A DNA stretch of 64,000 bases, from contig JAXDDX010000045.1 of the NCBI GenBank assembly GCA_034670405.1, positions 620,001-684,000 on the forward strand, written 5' to 3'. Source of the DNA: Hoplostethus atlanticus (taxonomy: Eukaryota > Chordata > Actinopteri > Trachichthyiformes > Trachichthyidae). How positions within the stretch are numbered: position 1 is the stretch's first letter; every line of letters starts with the position of its first letter. The notes beneath the pieces are model-generated. The model saw only the letters and a program-made list of their open reading frames with translations, was not told the DNA's origin and made no database searches. The position numbers and the translations under genes are program-made. This document shows positions 25,992 through 38,297 of the stretch, one piece after another.

Positions 25992-26167
25992 AGCATGTAG
26001 ATTTTATTCCAGTGTGTATCTCCACACATGTATGACACATGGTCGTCTCCATGACGATCCAGACCGTCGCCCCCGGCAATGGGCTCCCAGTAAAACCAGG
26101 ACCAACCACTGGGTTTGATCACACTACTGGTTTATAAAGAGAGAGAGACAGACAGAGAGAGACAGAC

Positions 26168-26198
<31 letters not shown>

Positions 26199-26235
26199 TA
26201 GAGACAGACAGAGAGACAGAGAGAGAGAGACAGAC

Positions 26236-26271
<36 letters not shown>

Positions 26272-28140
26272 TACACTACTATCAAACTAATCTATCAATT
26301 CTATTTACTTACATTTTAGTATTGTTTCTTTTCTTTAGTATTTTAATTATTTCTACTCTTTTCTTTTCTTTTCCAGATCGGGTCGTATTTCGGCAGTGAG
26401 TTGTCCTCTGTGGACGTAAATGATGATGGAAAGACCGACGTCCTCCTGGTGGCAGCTCCCATGTTCTACAGCCAAGGCTGGGAGAGGGGGAAGGTCTACA
26501 TCTACGCTGTTACACCACAGGTAGTCTGCATCTACACTGTTACACTAAAGGTAGTCTGCATCTACGCTGTTACACCACAGGTAGTCTGCATCTACACCGT
26601 TACACTATAGCTAGTCTGCATCTACACTGTTACACTATAGATAGTCTGCATCTACACTGTTACACTATAGGTAGTCTGCATCTACACTGTTACACCACAG
26701 GTAGTCTACATCTACACCGTTACACCACAGGTAGTCTGCATCTACACAGTTACACCACAGGTAGTCTGCATCCACACAGTTACACCACAGGTAGTCTGCA
26801 TCTACACTGTTACACTATAGATAGTCTGCATCTACACTGTTACACTATAGGTAGTCTGCATCTACACTGTTACACCACAGGTAGTCTACATCTACACCGT
26901 TACACCACAGGTAGTCTGCATCTACACAGTTACACTATAGGTAGTCTGCATCTACACTGTTACACTATAGGTAGTCTGCATCTACACTGTTACACCACAG
27001 GTAGTCTGCATCTACACGTTACACCACAGGTAGTCTACATCTACCCTGTTACACTGTAATGAACGAAACAATCTCTTCATCTCTCTCCAGAGTTCATTCG
27101 TCCTGCAGGGGGCGCTGGAAGTTTCTGACCGGTCTCAGAACTCCCGGCTGGGTTCGGCGTTAGCCCAGATACCTGACATGAACGGAGACGGGTTCAGGGA
27201 GCTGGTGGTGGGCGCGCCGCTGGAGGACGACCACCAGGGGGCGATCTACGTCTTCTACGGCCAGGACAGAACCATCCAACGCCAATACAAACAGGTAACA
27301 GAGAAGAATCAGTTTAATCAGTTTAATCACCAAGTCCAATAAATAAATATAGGAACTAGTTAGTGACACTGGTGCAGACACATACTGACAATCTACTGAT
27401 CCTGGTTCAGCCTGACCAGTCCAGACTCCAACCCTCTGGACAGACTGGAGGTTCTGGTTCTGCTGTTTCAGACTGGAGTCTCAGATCTGTCCTGCAGATT
27501 AGCGTGATGTTCTCCTTCAGAACAACAACTGAATAACAAGCGACATAAGTAAATGATCAACTCATCAGTCTGGCTTCAGGGCTAACCATAGCACCATCTC
27601 GTCATAAACAATATTGTGTCTGGTTTGGACAATGGATTACATTGTGCTGCTTGGTTTGTTGATCTTTGTAATGCTTTTGATACAGTTGATCATTCCCATA
27701 TCAATGCGTAAAAATGGGTGATCAGAGTTTTTACATTTATCCAAAGGTGTCCCCCAAGGATCAATATTGGGTCCAGTCCTGTTCTCTGTTTATATTAATG
27801 ACATTGTGTCACCCTTGGAAAATTGTAATGTACATCTTTATGCAGATGATACTATTTTATACTGTTTTGCAGACTCTATGCAGCTGGCCAATAAAAATCT
27901 GCCACGTTCCTAAAGCCTGTATAAAGGCTTTGCAACTTCGTTACCAATCTGCTACCAACCCATCTGTCTCTCTGTCTGTCTCTCTGCCTGTCTCTCTCTC
28001 CAGAGGCTGACTGCAGCCGGTCTGTCTGCAGGTCTGCAGTATTTTGGTCGGAGTATTCACGGCGTTCTGGACGTCAACGCAGACGGACTGGTCGACCTCG
28101 CAGTGGGAGCACTGGGAGCTGTGGTCCTCATCTGGTCAGA

Positions 28141-28190
<50 letters not shown>

Positions 28191-31100
28191 AGTACTATAC
28201 TTGTGAGGACTCCTAAACCTAAACTAACTTTAACCTTGACCCTAAACCTAATCTAGTCCCTCAAAGAAGTGAGGAGCTGCAAAATGTTGTCACGTTGGTC
28301 CTCATAGGTATAGGAATACAAGAACACCCACAAGCACAAACACACACACACCATACTGATTCTAGTGTTTCCTCCAGGTCTCGTGGTGCGGTGCGGATTC
28401 AGGCCAAGCTGACCTTTGAACCTGAGAAGGTCAACGTCTTCAACAAGGACTGCCGGCGGGGGGGCAAGGAGGTCACGTGTATGTTTGTTACTGTCTGTAT
28501 CAGGATGGACACCAGGAGGGGTGCCAGGACAGACACCAGGAAAGACACCAGGAAGGACGCCCGGAAGGACGCCCGGAAGGACGCCCGGAAGGACGCCAGG
28601 ACGGATATTGGTAGGCGGGATCTACACACTAGCACACCAGTCCCTCCAGGAATCTCAGTAATCCAACACAAATTCTCAACCAACTTGGAATTTTACAAAA
28701 CAATCATCAGACTTTTACACATAAAATGGTCCAATCAAATGATCCGTCACCAAACAAAGAGACCTCTAACCGACTAACATAAATGACATTATGATATGAA
28801 ATTCAGAGTAAACATCACAGTAAGTAGCACCACACTGAAGACAGGATCTTTCAAGGGGAGAAATCATAAATCAATGCTTTTCTGAAAATATAATTGATTT
28901 GTGTTCATATTGGTGGTTGTTTCCTGGACTGGTCAAACTAGAGTTCATCCTTATTCAACACACTACTCTCTACTCTCTACTCTCACTCTTGTGCTTCTGC
29001 TTGTGTTGTGGCTTTTATATTAGATAGCTGTATTTGTGTGTGTGTGTGTATTGTGTGTGTGTGCGAGAGAAGCTCTGCCGATTTTGTTTTGGGGTCCAGA
29101 AGAAAGCCAACAAGCCGTCAATTTAAAGGGGTTTCCTGGATGAATAAAGGAAGAAAAAAATCAATTTCAATTCTAAAAATACAAACAGCCATCAACATCA
29201 ACTGCAGCCTTTCTGTACCATGTAGGTGCAGGTGAATGTGATTTTCCATCTTTTCCTTTGTGACGGCATGACAGGCGCGTTAGACGCCACCAGATGTTGA
29301 GCGGTTTAGTTGGTTTAACTGTCTGAATCTGGAAAGTCTTGTCCTGGTCTTTTCCTCGCTGCAGAGATTCCCCACAGCGCTTTCTTGCTGCTGTCGTCGT
29401 GTCTGTATGTAATTGGGTTCAGATGTGTGGGCTGGGTCGATGGAAAGCTCGCTAACATGCTAACCCAATCCACCCTCCCTCCATCACTTCATACCTTCAT
29501 GCCTTCCTCTCTTCTTTCTCTCCATTAACTCCTCATCCTTCCCCCCATCTGAATCGGATTAACCACGAGTTCACAAACACACAAGTAGAGATGAATTCAT
29601 GCGCACACACAAACACATCAGATGGATTTAAATGAACGTCATTCAGTAGATTCTCTGTGTCTGTCAGTTTTTCAGATTAGATCAGAAGCCTCGTTTCCAG
29701 ACATCGACTTACATTATATCTTTACCTTGGGATAATTTATTAAAATGTGCTAACATGTCATTGCTACCCTGAACTGTGCTGGTTTAACGCGGCTTACTTC
29801 AGCCCTATGGCCTCATAAATCACAACCCAGCTTCATTTCAAACACATGAGAATGAGTTTAGCAGCTACACAGTGAAATCCCTCAGTTAGTCTCAGTGCCA
29901 TATGAAAAACAACATATAATAACTCTGAAATGATAAGAATTGCAGACAACCATGGAACATTATTTCAGTCAGTGGTGTCAGCTGTCTGGTTCTTCACTGC
30001 TATTGTTTAACTGGTCTGTGGTTGCAATAAATCAGTGTATCGTCTAGATGTATCCTTCTCTCCTCGTCCATACAGTCTGCTGTCTAGATGATATGTATAA
30101 AGGCTTTGCAACTTCGTTACCAATCTGCTACCAACCCATCTGGTTCCACCATGGGGGTCCATCTGTTAGTTAATAATGTGTCAATAGAACCAGTTGACTA
30201 TCTGAACCAGGTTGTTGTGGTGTGTCTGTAGATCCATCCAGTAACGTTCTCAGTAAAAGTGAACAGTGTGATCAGGTAGATTTGTCTCCAAATGTAGGTT
30301 ACTGTGACTCAGTAAACTGTCTTGTCTTTAGCCCTAGTCTCTACTCCAAAACACTCTGAGTTGGAGCTGGAGAAGAGTCAGCTCAGCTGAACAAACAGCT
30401 AGCTAGCTAGCCAGCAGGCTAATTGCTAACGCTAGCTTCTACTAGATACGTTAGCTAGTGTGTTAATCAGATGTGTTAACCCTCAGGCATCATTATGGAC
30501 ATTTTTGTCCATTTGAGCAAATTTTTCCTCTTGATCTGGCCATCATTTTGGCTGTGTTAGTGCATATGGCACAATTTTTTTTGTAAGAAAGTCTCTCTCT
30601 TGACAAATTTTGGAATTCAAATTTAATTTTTCTAATAGATCAATAGAACACTGTGAAAAAAATGTACTACCCTCTTAAGTCATTAAGGACAAAAATGTCC
30701 ACTTCCAAAAAACTGCTATAAAAACTTTACAGATTAATATTTGTTTCTGCTTTTTTCTGCATAAATCTCTTAAACAACTTCAGCCCTGCTCAAAACTACC
30801 AAACATTCAATCATTTTGAGGATTTTAACCCTTTAAATGCCAGTTTGATTACTTGATGTCACTGTTGTTATTTATGAAAAAAACACAAAAATGTATGTTT
30901 TTTCCCTAAAAAAATATTAGCATCATGTAATCAAACTGGCATTTAAAGGGTTAAAATCCTGATAATTATTCAATATTTGATAGTTTTGATCAGGACTGAA
31001 GTTGATCAAAAGACTTAACCCAAAAAAGCAGAAAAAAATATTATTTTTATAGCAGTTTTTGGAAGTGGACATTTTTGTCCTTAATGACTTAAGAGGGTAG

Positions 31101-34100
31101 TAAATTAAACTGATGCCTGAGGGTTAACAACAAGACAGTGATGGTTAGCTGACCAGATGCTATGGTTAGCTAGCTAACAAGCTACATGATCTAAACACTA
31201 AATCAATCAGATGTATCATTGATGAAATGATCAGTTCAGTCAGAAACAGACAGAAATTAACCATGACGATTCAATTCTGTTGAGACGGACAGAAACACAG
31301 TCAGCTGTTCACAGAGCTGAGGACCTCCAAGATGGCTGCCAGAGGGGGCGGGTCTACCTGAAAGCCTTCTATAGTCTACTTGTCTATTAGCTGTCTATGA
31401 GGTTTACAGGACGTATCATGTGTGCTACTGTACTATTATGTTAGTTTTCAGTACGTCACTGCACCATGTCACCAAGACTAATTCCTGTAGAACTACGACT
31501 GGACCAGGTAAATGAAGTGATTCTGATTCTTCTTCCTCCTACCCCTCCTCCTCCTCTCCTAGCTGTATGGTACAGTCTGGTGTTGGATGAGAGGCGTTTT
31601 CCTCCCAGAGCTGTTCTGGATGAATCAGACCGACAGCAGCCCAGGAATCTCTCTCTGCAGCCTGGAGGTCAACGCTGCGAACGCCTCGGCTTCTCCGTCC
31701 AGGTCAGCAGGCCTCAATGAATACTGAATGAATACTTAGGAATGACATACAGGGATAAATCCATCGGAGAAGAGGCAGAGATATCAATTTCTCAACCGAC
31801 AGTAGCCAAGATAGACCAGAATGCAATTCAGCCACAACACATGTTGCGCTTCGAATAAGGAATGCAACTCAGCTAGAAAGACTCTCTTGCTCTTACTACA
31901 CTATCACTCTCTCCACCTACACGTATAACCCACAGCTGAATGCAACAAGTTCAGGCCTGTTCTCTGGGGGTTGTTGAAAGGGATTCTGGGAAACGTTGGA
32001 AATCACCAACTGAAGTAGAAGTATTATTTTTGCCTCTCTTCTTATCCGTCTTTCCTGTGAATTTGATGTTGTAAACTCTGTTTATACACTACTATAATAT
32101 CTGCTATTCAAATAAAGCTTATGTTATTAGTAGCAGTAGTTTCTTGTCTTCTCCCTCTCAGACTCACATAAATGTCAGAGGACAATCAGTTAGGAATTCA
32201 CTGCCTTGCTCAAGGACGCTACAACAGGGATGGACACGCTGGATGTTGCAATCAAACCTGTGACTTTCTGGTGACAGGAGAGTTCCTCTATCAACCAAGC
32301 CGACCCTTAATTTGAAAACCTAAAAACCTGCCCTGTTGAACTGTTCATGAGCAAGACACTGAACGCCTACCTGCTCACTGATCCAGGATCCTGTCCAGGA
32401 AGTTGACTCTCTCTCTGGTCCTAACAGGAAACGACAGATTATGGTCGTCCCATAGCGGTTGTCATGGAGACAGGGATGCAGAGCCCAGATGAAGGTCCGG
32501 TGTTGGACCCGGACTGGCCGCGCACCCTGAGGACCGAGGTGAGAGCTGGTCATCGTATTTCCAAAGAGGTCAACAGTAGAATGAGTTTCAATTCCTGGAT
32601 CACCAACAAACAAGCAGCTGATAGATACATTGGTTCTGATATTAGACATGATTAACTCTCCAATGGATCCATGATGGATCACATGTGATTCTACTAAGCT
32701 TCTATATAGTCGGGGTGCTCTGACCTCTGACCCTCAACCTCCTTACTATTGGTTGCTTGTAATGTTGGTGGAGTTGAAGCAAATTAGCCTGGATGGTCTG
32801 AATGTGTCTCTGGGAAGTTCTACTGGTTCCAGATCAGACAGAAATTAAATGATCCTTGTCTCTGGCAGCTTCCCTTCTGGAACGGCTGTGAACAGGAAGA
32901 GAGCTGTGTTCCTGACCTCATCCTCCACAGTCACACGGACCTCATGGATGTTCAGTGAGTTACACAATATGTTACACCGTTATCGTGGTCATGCGTAATA
33001 TTATAACAGTAACATGTTTTATTATATTTTCAACTCATTAGGAAACATTTTATTACATTATAACATAATTATATATTATTTAGCAGTTATTATATTATCA
33101 GCTGCTACAAAGTAGTGAGTCACTACTGAATAAGTTGTACTGAATAGGATGAATTATTATTATAATATTTCAAAAAATGTTTTTATTTAAATTATTAAAT
33201 TATTATTTTATTATTACTTTATTTGTATATCACCTTTCTTTACATATAATAAAACACAATGAGACAGTGAAGTACCACAGTTAAATAAAATAAGAATTAG
33301 ATATAAAAACAAGAAAAAAGAAGAAAAGAAGAAAGAAAAATGAGACTAAAATAAATAGAAATAAGTACTAAAAGAAATACAAACAGAGAATAATTTACAT
33401 AAAGTGTGTGTCTGACCCGGTGAATGTCCAGCCAGTAAAAACAGATACACAATTACAAATAGAAAATAAAAATACAAAAAGAATTCACATAAAAGCCTGT
33501 CTGTGAAACCTCGTCACATCCCCGCCTCCCACCAGCGAACCACCGGGCCATAACCACTTCTGTTCTCACCCAAAAGGCAGTTCTGCAGTTTGAGGGAGCG
33601 AGCTGCCTGGGCGCTGTGCCGCGAACAGGGGGCGTCGGAGGGCTCTGTGTTTGTGATGGAGGCCGGGCGGAGGAGGATGGTGGTGTTCGCTCGCCTGGAG
33701 AACCAGGGAGAGAACGCCTACGGAGCCACCATCAACATCTCCAGCTCCCCCAACCTGATCTTCTCCAGCCTCATAGTCAAGGTATCTACTACATTAAATC
33801 ATCAAAGTAATAATCTGAGACATGTTCCTCTAGATCTCTGGACCCCAGCAGTGATCAACCTCTACCAGGTAGCTCGGTGTCAGGTAGGTCTTTCCTGGGA
33901 GAAATCCTCTGGAGACAGGAAGTGATGCGTTTTACGTTTCAATAGAAGAAGAACTGGGTAGTTAGCATGAGCAGCGATAGCCACCATGGCTGAACAGACG
34001 AAGAAAAGAGTGCCACCTACAGGAACTCAAATTCCATCGACAGAAAATCCAAGGAGAAAGACGTCACAGTACTGGACACACTGTGAGGAACACCACAGTG

Positions 34101-37100
34101 AGGAACATCACAGTGAAGAACACCACAGTGAGGAACACCACAGTGAGGCTGAGACAAAGATGGAGACTAAATAAAAACAAGAGAATCTCATGGATTACCA
34201 CTTCATTAAGTTTCTTTCAAGATTATGTTTTTGCATTTTTGCCTTTATTTTTGCCATTGAAGAGACAGGAAAGACTGGGAGAGAGAGAACGGGATGAAAT
34301 ACGAGGTCCATCTTAACTCAGGTCGAAGTGGAGGGGTCAGAGGTCATGCCCCATGTATCCCATTTCACTCCACTTACCCTGGCCTTTACCCTCAAGGAAC
34401 CCCTGTGGATGTTGCACACCCAGAAGAAGGAGGGTTCCTCAAAGACTCTTTGGTTTGGGTCGGGTTCTCTGATTCGTTGAACTGAAAAATCCAGTGTGGT
34501 TCTTTAAAAGATCCTTTAACTGGTTTGGAACATTTCATTCATTCTTAAAGGGTTCTTTAAAACACCATGAAGAGTTTTCCTGTGGGATCTACTCCACAGG
34601 ACTACTACTCCAAGTCCAGTTTCTCCACAGTCCCTTCCTCTACCAGATCCAGGGATCAGACCTGGTAATTTCAAAATAAGTCATAATTCAGTGTGCTGTC
34701 TGCGTCGAGCCTGTTTGTGCCAGGTCCTTGAAGGTGGCTAGAAGTATCTCACCTCTTCGTCTTGTTGCCGACCGGCCCACTGTCTCGCTGACGAGCCTCA
34801 GTACTGTACTGTAGACTGAAGACACTTGCTGAACAAGTTGCTGAACAGTTTTAGTGATGACTGGACACCTTTGACCTTTGACTCCTCCCCCTTCCCCACA
34901 GGACCAATCAGATATTCAGATTGAGTGTCACTCCGAGGACAGACTGGCCAATCAGAGGAGCTGTAACATCAGCGCTCCTTTCATGAGGTCCTTGGCCCAG
35001 GTAGGTACATCATTACTATCTATACACTATTACTACTGATTGTATACCACTGACACGTTACGGTGGGGAATCGTTAAATCTACCATCGGGGTGGTAAATG
35101 TGCACATCCCAAGGTAAACATGGTAGATGTGCACGTTTCCTGGTTAATGTGAGTCACAGTCAGAAGGCTGTTGGTCCGGTTTGTTGTGGACAGTAAATTG
35201 AGACTGGAGATGCATTCATGTAACGCTCTGACATCAGGAAACTGGCAAAGGCAGAACCTGGATCGGTGAGTTTTCATGCTTCCCCTCCTGGTCGACCTGC
35301 ATCATCAGCACATCATCAAACTGGAGTCCTTGGTGTGTCTGCCTCGTTGGGCAGATCAGACGTTACTGTGTTGACAGCCTGTACTCAACATAGATGTAGT
35401 TGGACAATAAATTGATGATGCTTGATTTCATATTTTAGTCCAATGGATGCAGACGCTTGTCTGTTTACCTGTCTGTCTACCTGTCTGTCTCCCTGTCTGT
35501 CTCCTTGTCTGTCTACCCGTCTGCCTACCTTTCTGTCCAGCTGTCTGTCTCCCTGTCTGTCTCCCTGTCTTTCTATCTGTCTGCCTCCCTGTCTGTCTAC
35601 CTGTCTGTCTCCCTATCTGTCTCCCTGTCTGTCTACCTGCCTACATACTCTATCTACTGTCCTCTAGTTATGCATCTGTGGGTGTCGTACTCTCATAACT
35701 GATCCCATCAAACTGTACATGAGGTTTTGGTGTGTTATTAGAGACACACAGCTGTTATATGGTCAGACTAATGATAGTGATTAGACAGAGAAGGAATATG
35801 CTTTGAATGGCAGCCATTGACTAAAAGGACTAAAAGGTTCATTAGCCTAATGGGGCCCCGCCCTCCACTGTAAGGCCCCGAGGGCTGACTTCAGAGATGC
35901 CCGTCTGAAGCGCCTGCTTCATTAGCCCAGACGGCGGTGCAGCTTATTGCCGGTTTCGCCTTTACAAGGCTTCGGCTGCTGGATGAGGTGGGACGTCGCC
36001 GGAGGGAAGCACATGAAGCAAAGCACTGGAAACGTCTGGACCTTCAGATCCAAGTCTCAGACGTTAGGGGCCATGTGATGATGGACCATGGGAAGAATTC
36101 ATTCCCGAAACAGCCTGAATCATGACCACCAGTGGTGTGTGTGGCATAGAAAACCCAAGTCCAGGTGTTTGTGTAGATTTGAATGACGGGCTACAACATT
36201 AAAAACATAAGCCGTCCTGTTTTCTGTTCCAATAAGCTTCACGTCCATTTTGGAAAAAGGTAATTCATTCAATATGTCAAATCAAGAGGATCCGGTCCGT
36301 AAAAGAGTCATTTAGTCAAACAAGGACTTCAGTTCCCTGCCAGTCGTTTAGTCAGAGTCACTAGTTTCATCTTGAAACCAAACCTCTGTTCCTGTCCAGG
36401 TATCTTTTCACCTGGAGTTTGAGTTCAGTCGCTCAGTCTTCCTGGACCATGTCCGCGTCGTCATGGAGACCAGCAGGTGAGACGGTTGACGCCACGCTGA
36501 TACATTTCTTTCACTTATTTGTCCAGGGCAGATTTGCTGAGCATCCAGGCTCTTTGCCAGCTCCACCTGCTTCACATCCACAACCCAAATACCATAAATA
36601 CCATAAATACCATAAGTACCATAAATACCATGAATACCATAAGTACCAATCTTTGAATCCTTAATAAATGCCATCGCAGTGCCCTTGAGCAAGGCACTGA
36701 ACCCCCTACTGCCCAGTGGCCACCAGTAGGAGACAATGGTTGTACTGGTTAGCTCCCAGTATGAATGTGTAGGACTGTATTAAAGGTTTAGCAAACCTTC
36801 CCTGGAGAAATGAAGGTTAAAGTATTATTTTTAGTTTATAATGTTAAATGTAAAATGTTTTATTTAACGTTTTATTTAATATTACTTCATTTCGAATTTG
36901 ATTGACTGATGTGTGTGTGTGTGTGTTAACTAGTGAGGGGGAGGAGGGATACCCAGATGACAACATTAACGACATCTTCCTCCCTCTGAAGTACCAGGCC
37001 GATCTCCTCTTCACCAGGTAGAATAACGATAATGTTCTTCATGATGTTTTACAAATAAATGTAGTTTAGTTAGAAGTTGAATTGAATTAGTTACATTGAA

Positions 37101-38256
37101 TGAATGTGAAGTCTTTACAATCCTGGACCCTGATTGGCCGACAACACCAGCTGCTCTAGGCCATACAGATGTACAGAAAGACTCTAGTGTGTAAACATGT
37201 TTCATCAATACATCCAGTTTACAGATCAGTTTGGTTCAGGGATCGGGACTTTTTAGGAATTCATACAATGCTCACCAAGGTTGTAAGAGAACCACAGGAA
37301 GCTCTCTGGTTATCTTAGCATGACAACCAGTTCCACAACAGCTGTGTATTATGAGAAAGCCGCCAAGGAAGAGGATGCTGGGAAAAAAGATAAAGCAGGA
37401 GCAATAAAAGGAATAAAATCGAATGGAAACAGTTGTCATATTGAATGTGTTTTAGACACTAATTTGATCCTTCCTCATATCAGAGACCCCAACCCTCCTC
37501 GCTTTGAGATCAGAGCAGACTCCTCCTCCTCCTCCTCTTCCTCCTGGGACCAATCAGAAAACAGCGGACCGACCTTCAACCTCACATTTTACGTGAGTTA
37601 CAGAAGCAGAATCACTTCATCCACCAAGTCCAATAAATATACATGAATCAGTCTTGGTGACACTTCGGTGATACTGACATGGTGTACAGTCAGTTCTGAT
37701 ACGTGGTGTAGAATATAGAAATATCAAACTCTTCACACCAAAAGACTAAACGCCGTCACTTTTGTTATTTTTTGTTTCACCTGACTGATGTGTAGATCCA
37801 GAACCTGGGTGTCTTCTCGGTACGGGACGTCCTGTTCTGGGCCGATGTCTGGGCCATAACCAGGCAAGGCAACCAGCTAGTTAACATTACAGACTACAGC
37901 ATTGACCAGGTAAGGGGGCGCTATTCTATGATATTAGATTCAACTTTTTGGGTTGTTGCAGCAGCAAAAAGTAATAGGATATATAGTATTTTGGTATTTA
38001 AAAAAAAATCTTTCTTCCTCCTCCTCTTCCTCTCAGCAGTCAGCCGGGTCTCACTGCATCCTGCCTCGACTCAGGACAGCCAATCACGTTCAACCTGAAG
38101 ACCTGTCTCACCTCTCACAACTGGTAGGCTGGTGGGATTTCATACAGCATGTACAGAAAAACTAACATAGTAGTACAGTAGCTACTGACACACATGGTAG
38201 GACAGGACTACACATAATGTTTAAAAGGAAATTGTGTTTTTATTGTGTGTGTGTGT

Positions 38257-38297
<41 letters not shown>

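Noticed and set aside
26401-26610. Exon 13 reading frame extended into the intron as a longer last exon
   Set aside because: The downstream propeller exons 14-15 are intact and in phase with the normal donor, so the extension is at most an alternative isoform.
33986-34174. 62-codon frame with Glu-Glu-His-His-Ser repeats
   Set aside because: It lies in an intron within repeat family C and its repeats come from a 15-bp tandem array; the second copy has no equivalent full frame. Kept only as a finding about the family.
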